64,000 bases of DNA from Bog-375 sp049587755 (lineage in GTDB: Bacteria; Acidobacteriota; Terriglobia; Bryobacterales; Bryobacteraceae). A program made the translations under genes and the position numbers. The stretch covers positions 1 through 64,000 of the forward strand of contig JBAVEN010000034.1 of the NCBI GenBank assembly GCA_049587755.1. Reading direction: 5' to 3'. Within the stretch, counting starts at the first letter, position 1. Each line of letters starts with the position of its first letter. Below the pieces are notes generated by a model. It made no database searches and had not been told where the DNA came from. It saw only the letters and a list, made by a program, of their open reading frames with translations. This document shows positions 26,271-35,059 of this stretch, one piece after another.

Positions 26271-27722
26271 TCAGCCGGTGAGCCTGCCGGCTTCAGCCTG
26301 GATCAACTGCCACACGCGGTCGATGTGAGCCTGAGTGGTGCCCTGGTTGCCGATCGCCAGGCGGAGGGTGAAACGGCCGTGCAGTTTGGTGCCGGAAATG
26401 AAGAACTCGCCGGTTTGATTGATACACTCCTGGATGCGGCGGTTCTCGTCATCGGTGCCCTGGTAACGGAAACAGACGGTGGAGAACGGCGTGGGCGCGG
26501 TGCGCTCGAAGCGCGAGTGGGCGTCGACCTTGGCGGCCAGCCACTGCGCCATGCGCACCTGCTCGCGGATCAGGCTGGCAATTCCTTCGCGCCCGTAAGT
26601 GCGCATCACGAACCAGAGCTTGAGGGCGCGGAAGCGGCGGCCGAGCGCAACCCCGTAATCCATCAGGTTGACGGCGCGCGGATCCTCGGCGGTGGCGAGA
26701 TAGTCCGGCACCAGCGAGAAAGCGCGCCGCAGCACGTCCGGGCGCCGGGTGTAGAACACGCTGCAATCGACGGGCGTGAACATCCACTTGTGCGGATTGG
26801 TGACCATGGAATCGGCGTGCTCGCAGCCGGCGAGCGCCCAGCGAAACTCCTCGGCCACCGCGGCGGAGCCGGCATAGGCGGCATCCACGTGCAGCCAGAT
26901 GTTCCGGGCGCGGCAGATCTCGGCGATGGCGGGAACCGGATCGACGCTTGTGGTGGCGGTGGTTCCCACGGTGGCTGCGACCGCGCATGGGCGCAACCCG
27001 GCGGCGCGGTCGCATTCGATCATTTCGGCAAGCGCATCCGGCCGAAGGCGAAACTCGGCATCCGCCGGAACCTTGCGCACGCGCTCCTGACCGAAGCCGA
27101 CGGCGATGGCGCCTTTTTCGATGGAGGAATGCGCCTCTTCGGAAGTGTAGACAACCAGGTCGGACGGCATGCCCTTGGCGCGCGAACCGGGGTCCGCGGC
27201 CTGGCGCGCGGCGGCCAGGGCGTGCATGCTTCCCACCGATGCCGTATCGAGAATCTGGCCGAACCAATCCTCGGGCAAACCGGTCCATTGGCGCATCCAG
27301 CGGAGCGTGACCTGTTCGAGCTCGACGATAGCGGGGCACGACTTCCACAACATGCCGTTGCCGTTGAGCGCGGCCGCCAGCAGCTCGCCCAGAATGCCGG
27401 GCGCGGAACCGGTGTTGGCGAAATAAGCCATGAAGCCCGGGTGGTTCCAGTGAGTGACCGCCGGCAGAATGAGCCGTTCAAAATCAGCCAGCAGGCATTC
27501 CGGCGGCTCGCCCTGTTCCGGCCCGCGAGCTGGCAGAGCGTCAGTGAGCGCGCCGGGTTGCACGCGCGCCAGCACGGGGTAGCGTTGCGGATTGGCCAGA
27601 TAATCGGCCACCCAATCGACGGCCTGATGGCCGCACTGGCGGAACTGTTCGGGGGTCATTGGCCCGCCGGCCGGGCCAGTGGATTTGGCGGCTGGCGTGT
27701 GCACTGTTTTCTGTGGACGCAT
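26271..27722 (-). CDS. group II PLP-dependent decarboxylase (aromatic-L-amino-acid decarboxylase-like)
   Basis: A 483-residue fold-type I PLP enzyme. The cofactor Lys is in TNPHKWMFTPVDCS, preceded by WLHVDAAYAGSA (the Asp that binds the pyridine nitrogen). WNHPGFMAYFANTGS, GSMHALAAARQA and VGTTATTSVDPV are conserved blocks of the DDC/TDC group. Decarboxylation of Trp, Phe or Tyr derivatives is the usual activity; the substrate is not resolved. ATG 27722 (MRPQKTVHT) and ATG 27659 (MTPEQFRQCGHQAVDWVADY) are both possible; the family homology starts at the second. No operon partner is visible. Confidence 0.88.
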   Translation of the reverse strand: MRPQKTVHTPAAKSTGPAGGPMTPEQFRQCGHQAVDWVADYLANPQRYPVLARVQPGALTDALPARGPEQGEPPECLLADFERLILPAVTHWNHPGFMAYFANTGSAPGILGELLAAALNGNGMLWKSCPAIVELEQVTLRWMRQWTGLPEDWFGQILDTASVGSMHALAAARQAADPGSRAKGMPSDLVVYTSEEAHSSIEKGAIAVGFGQERVRKVPADAEFRLRPDALAEMIECDRAAGLRPCAVAATVGTTATTSVDPVPAIAEICRARNIWLHVDAAYAGSAAVAEEFRWALAGCEHADSMVTNPHKWMFTPVDCSVFYTRRPDVLRRAFSLVPDYLATAEDPRAVNLMDYGVALGRRFRALKLWFVMRTYGREGIASLIREQVRMAQWLAAKVDAHSRFERTAPTPFSTVCFRYQGTDDENRRIQECINQTGEFFISGTKLHGRFTLRLAIGNQGTTQAHIDRVWQLIQAEAGRLTG

Positions 27723-27804
27723 AGGTGGGCTAAACGTCGAGTGTAACGCGGGGCGCGCGCGGAAAAGTGGGGCGCCGATTTGGAGAATTGCCGGCGGTGC
27801 CGGG

Positions 27805-28578
27805 CTACCCACCGCCTGAAAATGCGATGCAGGGCAGTTCTTTCGCCCCCTCGGGCGGCTGCAGCGTAAACCGGGCATCGGGCAATACAGGATTGAGCCG
27901 GTAGCTTGCGAGCTTGATGGTGAAGATGTCAGTGCGGGGCTTGGTGCGGCCCTGAAGCTTGAGGGTGAAGTTGGTGCTCTGCTGCACTACGATTTTGCTT
28001 TTGGCCTCAATCCAGTAAACGATGGCGGCGGTTTGAACGGCGCCGTTCCAATCCGATTTGGCCGGGGTATACGGGACGCTGACGACCACGCAGCTCACAG
28101 CCTCGCCATTGACCTTGAGGAATTGATATCCGACAAAACGGGCGGACTTGAGGCCTTCCAGGATGTGTTCGTAGGGAAGCGAGGACGCCACCGATGGCAT
28201 GGCCCCGGGCGGCGCGTCACGGAGGTAGGGCTTGGGATCGGGACGACAGAACCCGTTCCTTTCCTTGTGATACTCCAGCACGCCGGAGCCGTTGGTGGTC
28301 CAAACGGTGTCGGAGGGCGGCGTTTTGCGACGAAGCTCGACACGCATGGAATGGGGGCGCCGAAAAACGCCAAGGACCAGAACGGTATTCGGCTGGATCT
28401 CGCCGGAATTCGAGCTTGCGGTAGAGAACGCCGTCCACTCGAAGCTGTTCAGATTTCGATAGGTCTCGGCAACCGCGCTGAGAAGATCACGCGGGTCGAC
28501 CGCTTGCGGGGTCTGCGCGAGGAGAGCCGTTGCACCGGCCGCAACAGCGGACAGCACGAGAGTGGAAGCAGCCTTCAT
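27805..28578 (-). CDS. exported LolA-like (DUF2092-type) protein
   Basis: 257 residues with signal peptide MKAASTLVLSAVAAGATALL and a cleavable AQ. The mature part begins with an LLSAVAETYRNLNSFEWTAF pattern and continues as alternating beta strands, typical of LolA/LolB-like proteins that carry lipids or lipoproteins in the periplasm. A similar first half occurs fused to a thioredoxin domain at 59786-60946. ATG 28578 (GGAG 13 bases upstream) is preferred over ATG 28602 because it starts the signal peptide. The ligand is unknown. Confidence 0.7.
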   Translation of the reverse strand: MKAASTLVLSAVAAGATALLAQTPQAVDPRDLLSAVAETYRNLNSFEWTAFSTASSNSGEIQPNTVLVLGVFRRPHSMRVELRRKTPPSDTVWTTNGSGVLEYHKERNGFCRPDPKPYLRDAPPGAMPSVASSLPYEHILEGLKSARFVGYQFLKVNGEAVSCVVVSVPYTPAKSDWNGAVQTAAIVYWIEAKSKIVVQQSTNFTLKLQGRTKPRTDIFTIKLASYRLNPVLPDARFTLQPPEGAKELPCIAFSGGG

Positions 28579-28738
28579 CGCCACCGGTTGGCTCCGATCC
28601 ATGTTACGACACTGCGGATGTACCGAACTCGCCGATTCGGCCGGACACGGGCGTCATTCGGCCTGAAGCGGCGGGGCGCACAGTCCGGCTATTGGCTGCC
28701 AACCCGGCTTAACTGGGTTTCGGAGGGCGACCTTTTGC

Positions 28739-29410
28739 TCAGTTCAACAATGGCTCAGAGAGGCGAATGATTTTTTTCTGGATGGCGTACTGCACCAGTT
28801 GCGCCTTGTTGTGAATATCCAGCTTGCGCATCAAGTTGAACTTATGGGCCTCGACGGTTTTGACGCTGAGATCGAAGGCGGTGGCGATCTCCTTGACAGA
28901 CTGGCCTTCGGCGAGCATCTTGAGAATTTCGCGTTCGCGTTTGGTGAGGGTGCCGAAGCGCGGCTGGCGGACAGGCTCTCGCCCCTGAGTGCGGAAATCG
29001 TCCACCAGGCGAGTGAGGAGGCGCGGGCTGAGGTAGCTGCCGCCGCGGTGCACCTCGCGGATGGCGGTCAACAATTGTTCGGCAGGACATTCTTTGAGGA
29101 TGTAGCCGCTGGCGCCGATGGAGACGCATTCGGCGAGGTATTCGTCGTCATCATACATCGAGAGGAATACGACGCGCGTTTCCGGCCGCTCCTTGCGGAT
29201 GACGCGGGTGGCCTCGAAGCTGCTCATGCCGGTCATGCCGATATCCATCAGCACGACGTCGGGCCGGCTCTGCCGGCTGAGGTTGACGGCTTCGGCGGCA
29301 TCCTTGGCTTCTCCAGCAATTTCGAGGTCTGGCTCCGCCGCCAGCACGCTGCGGACGCCCTGCCGGAACATTGCATGATCGTCTGTGATTAATACGCGAA
29401 TCTTAGACAT
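28739..29410 (-). CDS. NarL/FixJ-type response regulator
   Basis: A 223-residue two-domain regulator. The receiver domain (residues ~4-120) has acidic pocket D10/D11, phosphoacceptor D56 in VVLMDIGMTG, and Lys in ILKECP. A LuxR-type helix-turn-helix occupies residues ~155-215 (LTKREREILKMLAEGQSVKE). It overlaps the upstream histidine-kinase gene by 8 bp, so the pair is coexpressed. The targets are unknown. Confidence 0.93.
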   Translation of the reverse strand: MSKIRVLITDDHAMFRQGVRSVLAAEPDLEIAGEAKDAAEAVNLSRQSRPDVVLMDIGMTGMSSFEATRVIRKERPETRVVFLSMYDDDEYLAECVSIGASGYILKECPAEQLLTAIREVHRGGSYLSPRLLTRLVDDFRTQGREPVRQPRFGTLTKREREILKMLAEGQSVKEIATAFDLSVKTVEAHKFNLMRKLDIHNKAQLVQYAIQKKIIRLSEPLLN

Positions 29411-30842
29411 GTGGTTTTCCCTGGGCCGAGTTCAGCGGCAGTTCCAGAATCACGGTGGTTCCTTGGTTGCGCGCACTGCGCACGGCGAGCGTACCGCCCA
29501 GGAGCGCGGCGCGCTCCCGCATGCCGGCCAGACCGAATGACATCGGCCTCGCCGCCGTGGCGCCGACCTGAAAACCCAGGCCGTTATCCGAAATGCGCGT
29601 TCTGATCACCTTATCGGTTCGCATCACGGAAAGTTTTACAATGGCCGCCTGGGAATGTTTGGCCGCGTTTTGTAAGGCCTCTTGGGCGACGCGGTAGATC
29701 ACTTGCTGTAAAGAGGCCGGCAAATCTTCCAAGCGTCCGGCCAGGCGGACACGGACGCCAGCCGGAAAGGTCCTGGCAAACCGGCTGGCCAATTGATGCA
29801 GCGCGCGGGCCAGGCCCAGGCGGTCGAGCACCGCCGGGCTCAGCGCGGCGATGATCCGCCGCAATTCGATGACGGTCCCTTCGAGCACGCCGCGGGCCTG
29901 CCGCAGTCTGGCGCGCATCGGCCCATCCGCGCCGCGTTCCATCATTTCCAATTGCAGGCGCAGCGAGAGCAGCGATTGGCCGGCTTCATCGTGCAATTCG
30001 CGGCCGATGCGCCGCCGCTCGTCATCCTCAGCCTGCCGGGCGGCCGCGGCCAGCCGCTCGACTTGCTCCAGCAGCCTGGCACGCTCGGCGGACTTGCGGA
30101 AGTGCTCTGCCGCAGCCTCCAGCAGTTCCAACTCGCGCGGCAGCCAGGGATACGCAACCGCGAAACCGAGTTGAATGGCCGCTGACTCATTCAGCGGGTA
30201 AGACCAGTAGGACGCGTACCGCCCGCGCAGGGCGGGACCAACGACCCATCGTTCCTCGGGGCTGCCTTGTTCGATATACAGCGGCCGGCGCAGTTGCGGA
30301 TCGAGTTTTCCCTCCTTTATTAATAAGCCCCCGGCGCGGGCGTGAAAGGCGCGCACCAGCAGGCGCGCGAGGCGGCGGGACAATTCCGCGGAATCGGCCC
30401 CTTCGGCACCGGCGCGGTAGATGGCGAACAGCGCCTGGCTTTCCGCTTCGCGCACGCGGTAATAAGCGCGTTCGAGCGTCAACAGGGTAGCCCATTGCAG
30501 TTGTTCCAGCGAGGGGCCAAATCGGCCCTGCAAGAGGGGCTCGAGGATTCGATCAAACTCGCGTAGCACCGCGCCGGCCGCGTCGGGCGAGAGGTTGCAC
30601 TTGGCCAGGCGCCGTCCGTTGTAATCCACCTGTTCGAGAAACTTCTCGATCGATCCCAAGCGAGCCGCCGCGCACGGTGAAATGGCCATCAGCGCGCGCC
30701 GCTCCACGCCACCATAGCGCCGCTTGCGGAGCAGCGCCAGAAACCGCCGTTCCAGCCCGGCCGCCGCCGGAGCAATCACCGGCGCCAGACGGGCGATGTG
30801 CCGCCGGGCGGCTTTGGTGAATAGGGTCTCATGCGCTGGCAT
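29403..30842 (-). CDS. HisKA_3-type sensor histidine kinase
   Basis: A 479-residue kinase. Residues ~1-270 form an N-terminal sensor region without clear membrane helices; they are mostly helical with a GAF-like centre (AFHARAGGLLIKEGKLD). The HisKA_3 dimerisation helix contains H284 in ERRRIGRELHDEAGQSLLSL. The HATPase domain has N-box VAQEALQNAAKHS, ISDNGLGFQ and FGLAGMRERAALLGG. It is the cognate kinase of the overlapping NarL-type regulator. A perfect 8 bp inverted repeat directly abuts the start codon and may control its translation or transcription. Confidence 0.9.
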   Translation of the reverse strand: MPAHETLFTKAARRHIARLAPVIAPAAAGLERRFLALLRKRRYGGVERRALMAISPCAAARLGSIEKFLEQVDYNGRRLAKCNLSPDAAGAVLREFDRILEPLLQGRFGPSLEQLQWATLLTLERAYYRVREAESQALFAIYRAGAEGADSAELSRRLARLLVRAFHARAGGLLIKEGKLDPQLRRPLYIEQGSPEERWVVGPALRGRYASYWSYPLNESAAIQLGFAVAYPWLPRELELLEAAAEHFRKSAERARLLEQVERLAAAARQAEDDERRRIGRELHDEAGQSLLSLRLQLEMMERGADGPMRARLRQARGVLEGTVIELRRIIAALSPAVLDRLGLARALHQLASRFARTFPAGVRVRLAGRLEDLPASLQQVIYRVAQEALQNAAKHSQAAIVKLSVMRTDKVIRTRISDNGLGFQVGATAARPMSFGLAGMRERAALLGGTLAVRSARNQGTTVILELPLNSAQGKPHV

Positions 30843-30865
30843 CGATCTCTCGTACTAAGAGATCG
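30843..30865. promoter_or_regulatory. perfect inverted repeat touching the kinase start codon
   Basis: CGATCTCT (30843-30850) and AGAGATCG (30858-30865) flank a 7-base loop. On the gene strand the second arm runs directly into ATG 30842, so the only ribosome-site-like AGAGA lies inside the stem. It could be an operator or an RNA hairpin limiting translation of the histidine kinase. Confidence 0.55.
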
Positions 30866-30956
30866 GCGGGATAGGAGTGAGGCTTTAGCCTTACTCGGGT
30901 TGTGGGTTCGGGAAACAGTCTTAATCATGCGCGGCCTACGGGCGCGCGGAGCAGGC

Positions 30957-30976
30957 GGGCCGGGCATGCCCGGCCC
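30957..30976. repeat. perfect 20 bp GC palindrome (REP-like)
   Basis: GGGCCGGGCATGCCCGGCCC is self-complementary over 20 bases and is followed by CTACAACGG. The tail and palindrome layout match the hairpin at 16207-16222, which suggests a dispersed REP-type element. Confidence 0.7.
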
Positions 30977-30991
30977 CTACAACGGAATCGG

Positions 30992-31095
30992 GGAGCGGCC
31001 AGCCCAATGGCAAAATACGTTACGAGGAGCGGCCAAGCCCAGTGGCGAAATGGGTTACGAGGGTCGGCCAGGCCTATTGGCGGAACAGGTTATTC
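30992..31095. repeat. three diverged tandem copies of a ~35 bp unit
   Basis: The units are 30992-31025, 31026-31060 and 31061-31095. Each starts GG(A/G)(G/T)CGGCCA and continues with a C/T-rich half, a TGGC block and a GTTA block. The first two end TTACGA. The third copy runs up to the stop codon of murB. The spacer otherwise shows no coding potential. Confidence 0.65.
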
Positions 31096-32056
31096 AGCCG
31101 ACGTACTGTACTTCCTCTTCGAGGTCGAAGGCGAAGCGGGCATGCACGCGGGCTTTCAGATCCTGGATGAGCGAGCACAGGTCGGCGGCGGTGCCGCCGC
31201 CGGCATTATAAATAAGGTTGGCGTGATAGTCGGCCACATGGATATCGCCGACTCGCATGCCCTTAGCTCCCACCTGCTCGAGGAACCAGGCGGCCGGCAC
31301 CTTGCCTTCACGCACCGCCTCGGCTGGCACCAAGGCCGCCACGGCGGGCGGCAGATCGCGCAGCAACAGGTTCTTGAAGATGCTGCCGGCGCACTGCATG
31401 GTGACCGGGAACTTCTCGTTGCGAACCTTGAGGATGCCATCGGCGATGCGCCGCAGCTCATCCCGGTCCGCCGGTTCCAGCTCCAGCTTCGCGGAGAAGA
31501 TAATCCACTCCTTGTGCCGTTTGAAAATGCTCTCGCGGTAAGCGAACCGGCACTCGGCGTTGGAGAAGACGCGCACCTGCCGGCCATCGAAAAAGCGCAC
31601 GTGGGCGATGCGTTCGGAGATGGAATGACCGTAAGCGCCCGCATTGCCATAGACGGCCGCGCCGGTCCAGCCAGGAATGCCGGCCAGCGTCTCGAGGCCT
31701 TTCAGCCCGCGGCCGATGGTGAAATCCACCAGGCGTTGTAACTCGGCGCCGGCGCCGGCGGTGACGCGGTTGCCATCGGCGGAGAGGGCGTCGTTGCGGT
31801 AGCGCAGCACCAGACCGCGATAGCCGCGGTCAGAGACGATCAAGTTAGTGCCGCCGCCGATTACGATCATCGGAATGCTGCTGGCTTCGCCCGCGTGCAG
31901 CGCCGCGAGGAAGGAATCCTCCACACCGCTCTCGGCATACAGGTCGGCCGGCCCTCCCACGCCAAAGCGCGTATGACGCCACAGCGGAACGTTCGCAGAA
32001 ACGGTTACATTGGGAATCGCGGCGAGATGCGCGCGCATCTCTTCGGTGGTCGGCAT
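31094..32056 (-). CDS. murB: UDP-N-acetylenolpyruvoylglucosamine reductase MurB
   Basis: A 320-residue FAD/NADPH enzyme that forms UDP-MurNAc in the cytoplasm. It shows the HTRFGVGGPADLY start, FAD-binding IGGGTNLIVSDRGYRGLVLR, GIPGWTGAAVYGNAGAYG, YRESIFK, the catalytic Ser in CAGSIFKN and the C-terminal Glu/His region with HANLIYNAGGGTAAD. ATG 32056 (MPTTEEMRAHL) was chosen because a longer frame would cross the divergent DUF2461 start. No cell-wall genes adjoin it, which is unusual because murB is often in the mur-fts cluster. Confidence 0.93.
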   Translation of the reverse strand: MPTTEEMRAHLAAIPNVTVSANVPLWRHTRFGVGGPADLYAESGVEDSFLAALHAGEASSIPMIVIGGGTNLIVSDRGYRGLVLRYRNDALSADGNRVTAGAGAELQRLVDFTIGRGLKGLETLAGIPGWTGAAVYGNAGAYGHSISERIAHVRFFDGRQVRVFSNAECRFAYRESIFKRHKEWIIFSAKLELEPADRDELRRIADGILKVRNEKFPVTMQCAGSIFKNLLLRDLPPAVAALVPAEAVREGKVPAAWFLEQVGAKGMRVGDIHVADYHANLIYNAGGGTAADLCSLIQDLKARVHARFAFDLEEEVQYVG

Positions 32057-32081
32057 TACATCGATTATAAAGGGAGGGTAT

Positions 32082-32795
32082 ATGGCGCGTTCCGGCTTTC
32101 CGGGCTTTCCCGCAGAAGCACTCGCATTCTTTCGCGGCCTGGCGCGGAACAATCATCGCGATTGGTTTCTGCCGCGGAAGGCGGTGTTCGAACAGAGCGT
32201 GAAGCAGCCGATGCGCGAGCTGGTCACGGCGTTGAACGTGGCGATGGCGGGCTTTGCACCCGAGTACGCCACGGATCCCGACAAGGCCATCTTCCGCATC
32301 TATCGCGACGTGCGTTTCAGCAGGGATAAGAAGCCGTACAAGGAGCACCTCGCCGCCAGCTTCAACGTCCGTGGCATGAACCATGGGCACGGTGGTTTCT
32401 ACTGCTCGGTTTCACACAAGGAAGTGGCGGTGGGAGGCGGTCTGTACATGCCGGAGCCGGCGGCGCTCGTTGCGATCCGCAACCACATCGCGGAGAATCA
32501 TGCGGAGCTGCGCCGCATCCTGGCAAACCCGAAAGTGCGGCGCCTGCTGGGCGAAATGCAAGGCGAAAAGCTGGCGCGCGTGCCAAAGGGATTCGCCTGC
32601 GATCATCCCGCGGCCGACCTGCTGCGCTTCAAGCAGTTCTTCCTCTATGCGGAGTTACCGCCCGAGCTGGCTACATCGCCTAAGCTGTACCCGGAGATTG
32701 TCGATCGTTTCCGCGTCATGATGCCGTTTCTGCGCTTCCTAAACGCTCCGTTGCCGAAGGTCAAGAAGATCGACGCGCGGGATTTGCTGGCGTAG
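32082..32795 (+). CDS. DUF2461 family protein
   Basis: A 237-residue cytoplasmic protein matching DUF2461. It has ALAFFRGLARNNHRDWFLPR, RIYRDVRFSRDKKPYKEHLA, GGFYCSVSHKEVAVGGGLY and the C-terminal FKQFFLYAELP. A strong GGGAGGG ribosome site precedes ATG 32082. It is divergent from murB with 25 bp between the start codons. The family is widespread and its biochemical role has not been established. Confidence 0.88.
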   Translation: MARSGFPGFPAEALAFFRGLARNNHRDWFLPRKAVFEQSVKQPMRELVTALNVAMAGFAPEYATDPDKAIFRIYRDVRFSRDKKPYKEHLAASFNVRGMNHGHGGFYCSVSHKEVAVGGGLYMPEPAALVAIRNHIAENHAELRRILANPKVRRLLGEMQGEKLARVPKGFACDHPAADLLRFKQFFLYAELPPELATSPKLYPEIVDRFRVMMPFLRFLNAPLPKVKKIDARDLLA

Positions 32796-32829
32796 CCGCG
32801 CCGGACACCCCGTTTCTCGATGCGGCCGC

Positions 32830-34269
32830 TCAGTTCGACCGCAGCAATTCGGCCGATTGGCGCTCTTGGCCCGATCTGGGGCGCCTCAAACCCTGAAGGG
32901 CGGCGACCAACCCGAACCCGAGACACGCGTCCAAGAGCAGGTTGAAAAGAAACTGATGCTTGACATTGTCCGATGCGTCCCCGAACGCAGCGACAAAGAA
33001 AGCCGTCGCACAGCACGCACCCAGAAGCATTCCTAATTCAGCCCATCGCCGGGTGGACGCCGCCGAGCGGCGGCGGCAGACGAATACCAGGACGCCGGCC
33101 GGGAGTAAGACGACTCCGCCGAGTAGGAGTATGGCGATTCGAGACAGATAGCGCTCGTGGAGATGACTCCACAGTGCGAATGCGTTGCTTTTGGCTCCAG
33201 GAGGCCGGCCGGCGGATTTGTCGAAGTTGCCGCAAAACTCCGGGCGCAAAGAAAGGGCGGCGGGAAGCCTGGCGCGAATATGCCGCCACATACGAGCCGG
33301 CCGCTTGAGATAGAAATCCATCAAGCTAAAGGGACTGACATTAGCTTGGATGGCATGCACGAGAGATACATCGGCGACGCCAGTATCGGGGCTCCAGGCG
33401 AGGGTTCCGGAATAGCGGGCGTAATCCGGGTTCAGGCCGAGGGCGCTGAGATCGGACCGGGGAGTGTGGGACTCGGGCAGGATCGCGGAGAAGATCATGT
33501 TGTACAGGACGGCCACTCTGGGTGATGGAAGCAGAGACTGGTACAGGGCTACTCCCGCCAGACAAGTTGCGGCCGCGCCAGCCAGGGCGGCGTAACGGGC
33601 GCTCCGGTCAAGAGCCCGCCAGACCATCGTGAGATCGAATGCGGCCAGCGGCACCGCGAGAGCCGCATTCTGGGTCTTGGCCGTAATCCAAAGCACGGCG
33701 AAGATGTTCCAGCGCAGAACCTGCCCAATGGATACTCGTTCCCTTTTCGAGAGGTCTATGCTTTCCGCCAAAAGAAATAAAAACCAGAGGCACGAAGCGG
33801 GCTCCGAGTACAGCGAATTCCAGTAGGCGACGTAGCCGACATCGGTCAGGACGAGCAGCATCCAGGCCCACGCTACCCGGTACACCGCGAGGTCTCGCGT
33901 TACGTAGAGCAGCCGCGCCAGGGCGAGCAGGAAGAACACCGCGTGAGTGAAACCGAAAACCGTGATGTCGAATGCTCTTGGATTGATCAAGACCTCGTTG
34001 CCCGTCACGGCGATCTTCGCCAGGATCGACTCAGATGTAATTTGTTCCCAAGCAGGCACCCGGAAGCTTGGGTCCTTGACGAATTTTCGAGTGAAATACG
34101 AGAACTTAGTGTCGGGTCCTTTGGATTCCGGCGCATAACCAAGCGGTCCCGCAACGCGCGCGAAATCGCCCTGGTCGGCAAGGCCGATGATTGGGGGAAC
34201 AAAGAGCTGCCAGGCCAGAGCTGTTCCGGCCAGCGTGAGGACGAGGCAAAGTGGATAGATCCGCGACAA
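32830..34269 (-). CDS. polytopic membrane protein of unknown function, possible GT-C transferase
   Basis: A 479-residue protein with ~10 predicted membrane helices. The first loop has IIGLADQGDFARVAGPLGYA, an acidic motif position where lipid-linked-sugar transferases of the GT-C fold carry catalytic acids. A periplasmic loop with SLYSEPASCLWF follows helix 4, and a soluble segment (residues ~280-370) precedes the last helices. I do not recognise a specific family. Its ATG 34269 is divergent from the DinB gene. Confidence 0.65.
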   Translation of the reverse strand: MSRIYPLCLVLTLAGTALAWQLFVPPIIGLADQGDFARVAGPLGYAPESKGPDTKFSYFTRKFVKDPSFRVPAWEQITSESILAKIAVTGNEVLINPRAFDITVFGFTHAVFFLLALARLLYVTRDLAVYRVAWAWMLLVLTDVGYVAYWNSLYSEPASCLWFLFLLAESIDLSKRERVSIGQVLRWNIFAVLWITAKTQNAALAVPLAAFDLTMVWRALDRSARYAALAGAAATCLAGVALYQSLLPSPRVAVLYNMIFSAILPESHTPRSDLSALGLNPDYARYSGTLAWSPDTGVADVSLVHAIQANVSPFSLMDFYLKRPARMWRHIRARLPAALSLRPEFCGNFDKSAGRPPGAKSNAFALWSHLHERYLSRIAILLLGGVVLLPAGVLVFVCRRRSAASTRRWAELGMLLGACCATAFFVAAFGDASDNVKHQFLFNLLLDACLGFGLVAALQGLRRPRSGQERQSAELLRSN

Positions 34270-34485
34270 GACTACGCTCCCGGTACCGAAGGCACCGGCA
34301 GGCCAGAATCTCCTGAAGACATTCAGCGTAACAACACCCTAGAGCAGCGTCAACGGGATACGAAGCCAGCCCTCTGCGACGGTCCCGCGGTCCAAGAAGT
34401 ATCGATGCACGGGATTGGTTAGCACAGCGGCGGCAGAAATATGCCGAATTGTGATATTCCTCTCTTCTCTTTTTGTTCGCCTTCT

Positions 34486-34493
34486 GGTATAGT
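34486..34493 (+). promoter_or_regulatory. candidate extended -10 promoter for the DinB gene
   Basis: GGTATAGT contains TATAGT (34488-34493) preceded by TGG, an extended -10 form, in an unusually AT-rich stretch. The start codon at 34501 is only 7 bases further on, so a transcript from here would be almost leaderless. No good -35 element is present. Confidence 0.35.
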
Positions 34494-34500
34494 GGGGCCC

Positions 34501-34986
34501 ATGAGCCCAAAACCGCAACAAAACAACTTCGCCAACCAACTGCTTCCCAGCAAGGAATTCTTCGAGCGCTCGACCAGGGTCCTCGACGAGGCCGACTCCG
34601 GATTCCGTCCGAAGGAAGGCATGATGACGGTGGCGCAGCAAGTCGCGCACGCCGCCCAGACAATCGACTGGTTTATCCAGGGCGCATCGAGGCCCGAAGG
34701 CTTCGACCTCGATTTCGCCAGCCACGCCGCAGCGCTCGAGCGGGTGACTTCGCTCGCCGCCGCCCGCAAGGCGCTCGAAACGGCGTACGCGAATGCGATT
34801 CACTTTATCGGCTCGAGCAGCGCGGAGGATCTGGCGCGGCCGCTGCCGCCCGGTCCGGTGATGGGCGGCCAACCCATCAGCGACATCGTATGGGCCATGA
34901 TCGAGCACACCGCGCATCACCGGGGCGCACTAACCGTGTACTCCCGCGAGCTCGGCAAAGTGCCGCCAATGCCTTACGGCGGCTAA
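34501..34986 (+). CDS. DinB/YfiT-family four-helix protein
   Basis: 161 residues with the DinB-like bundle. Metal-site histidines lie in VAQQVAHAAQTIDWF and in MIEHTAHHRGALTVYSREL, which has the HxxxH spacing of this family. Members are small metal-binding proteins, some acting as thiol-dependent transferases; no reaction can be assigned here. ATG 34501 is the first Met of the conserved region. A GGGGCCC directly upstream is not a ribosome site, consistent with near-leaderless translation. Confidence 0.82.
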   Translation: MSPKPQQNNFANQLLPSKEFFERSTRVLDEADSGFRPKEGMMTVAQQVAHAAQTIDWFIQGASRPEGFDLDFASHAAALERVTSLAAARKALETAYANAIHFIGSSSAEDLARPLPPGPVMGGQPISDIVWAMIEHTAHHRGALTVYSRELGKVPPMPYGG

Positions 34987-35059
34987 ATGGCCCGAAGCTA
35001 GAAGAGGGGACCATTTGCCGAGGCTGCGCTCGAACCAGTACGGCGCGGCTGGCCGTGCA

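Noticed and set aside
30992..31095. Possible CRISPR array
   Set aside because: Three units are directly adjacent with no spacers and are strongly diverged; there are no cas genes.
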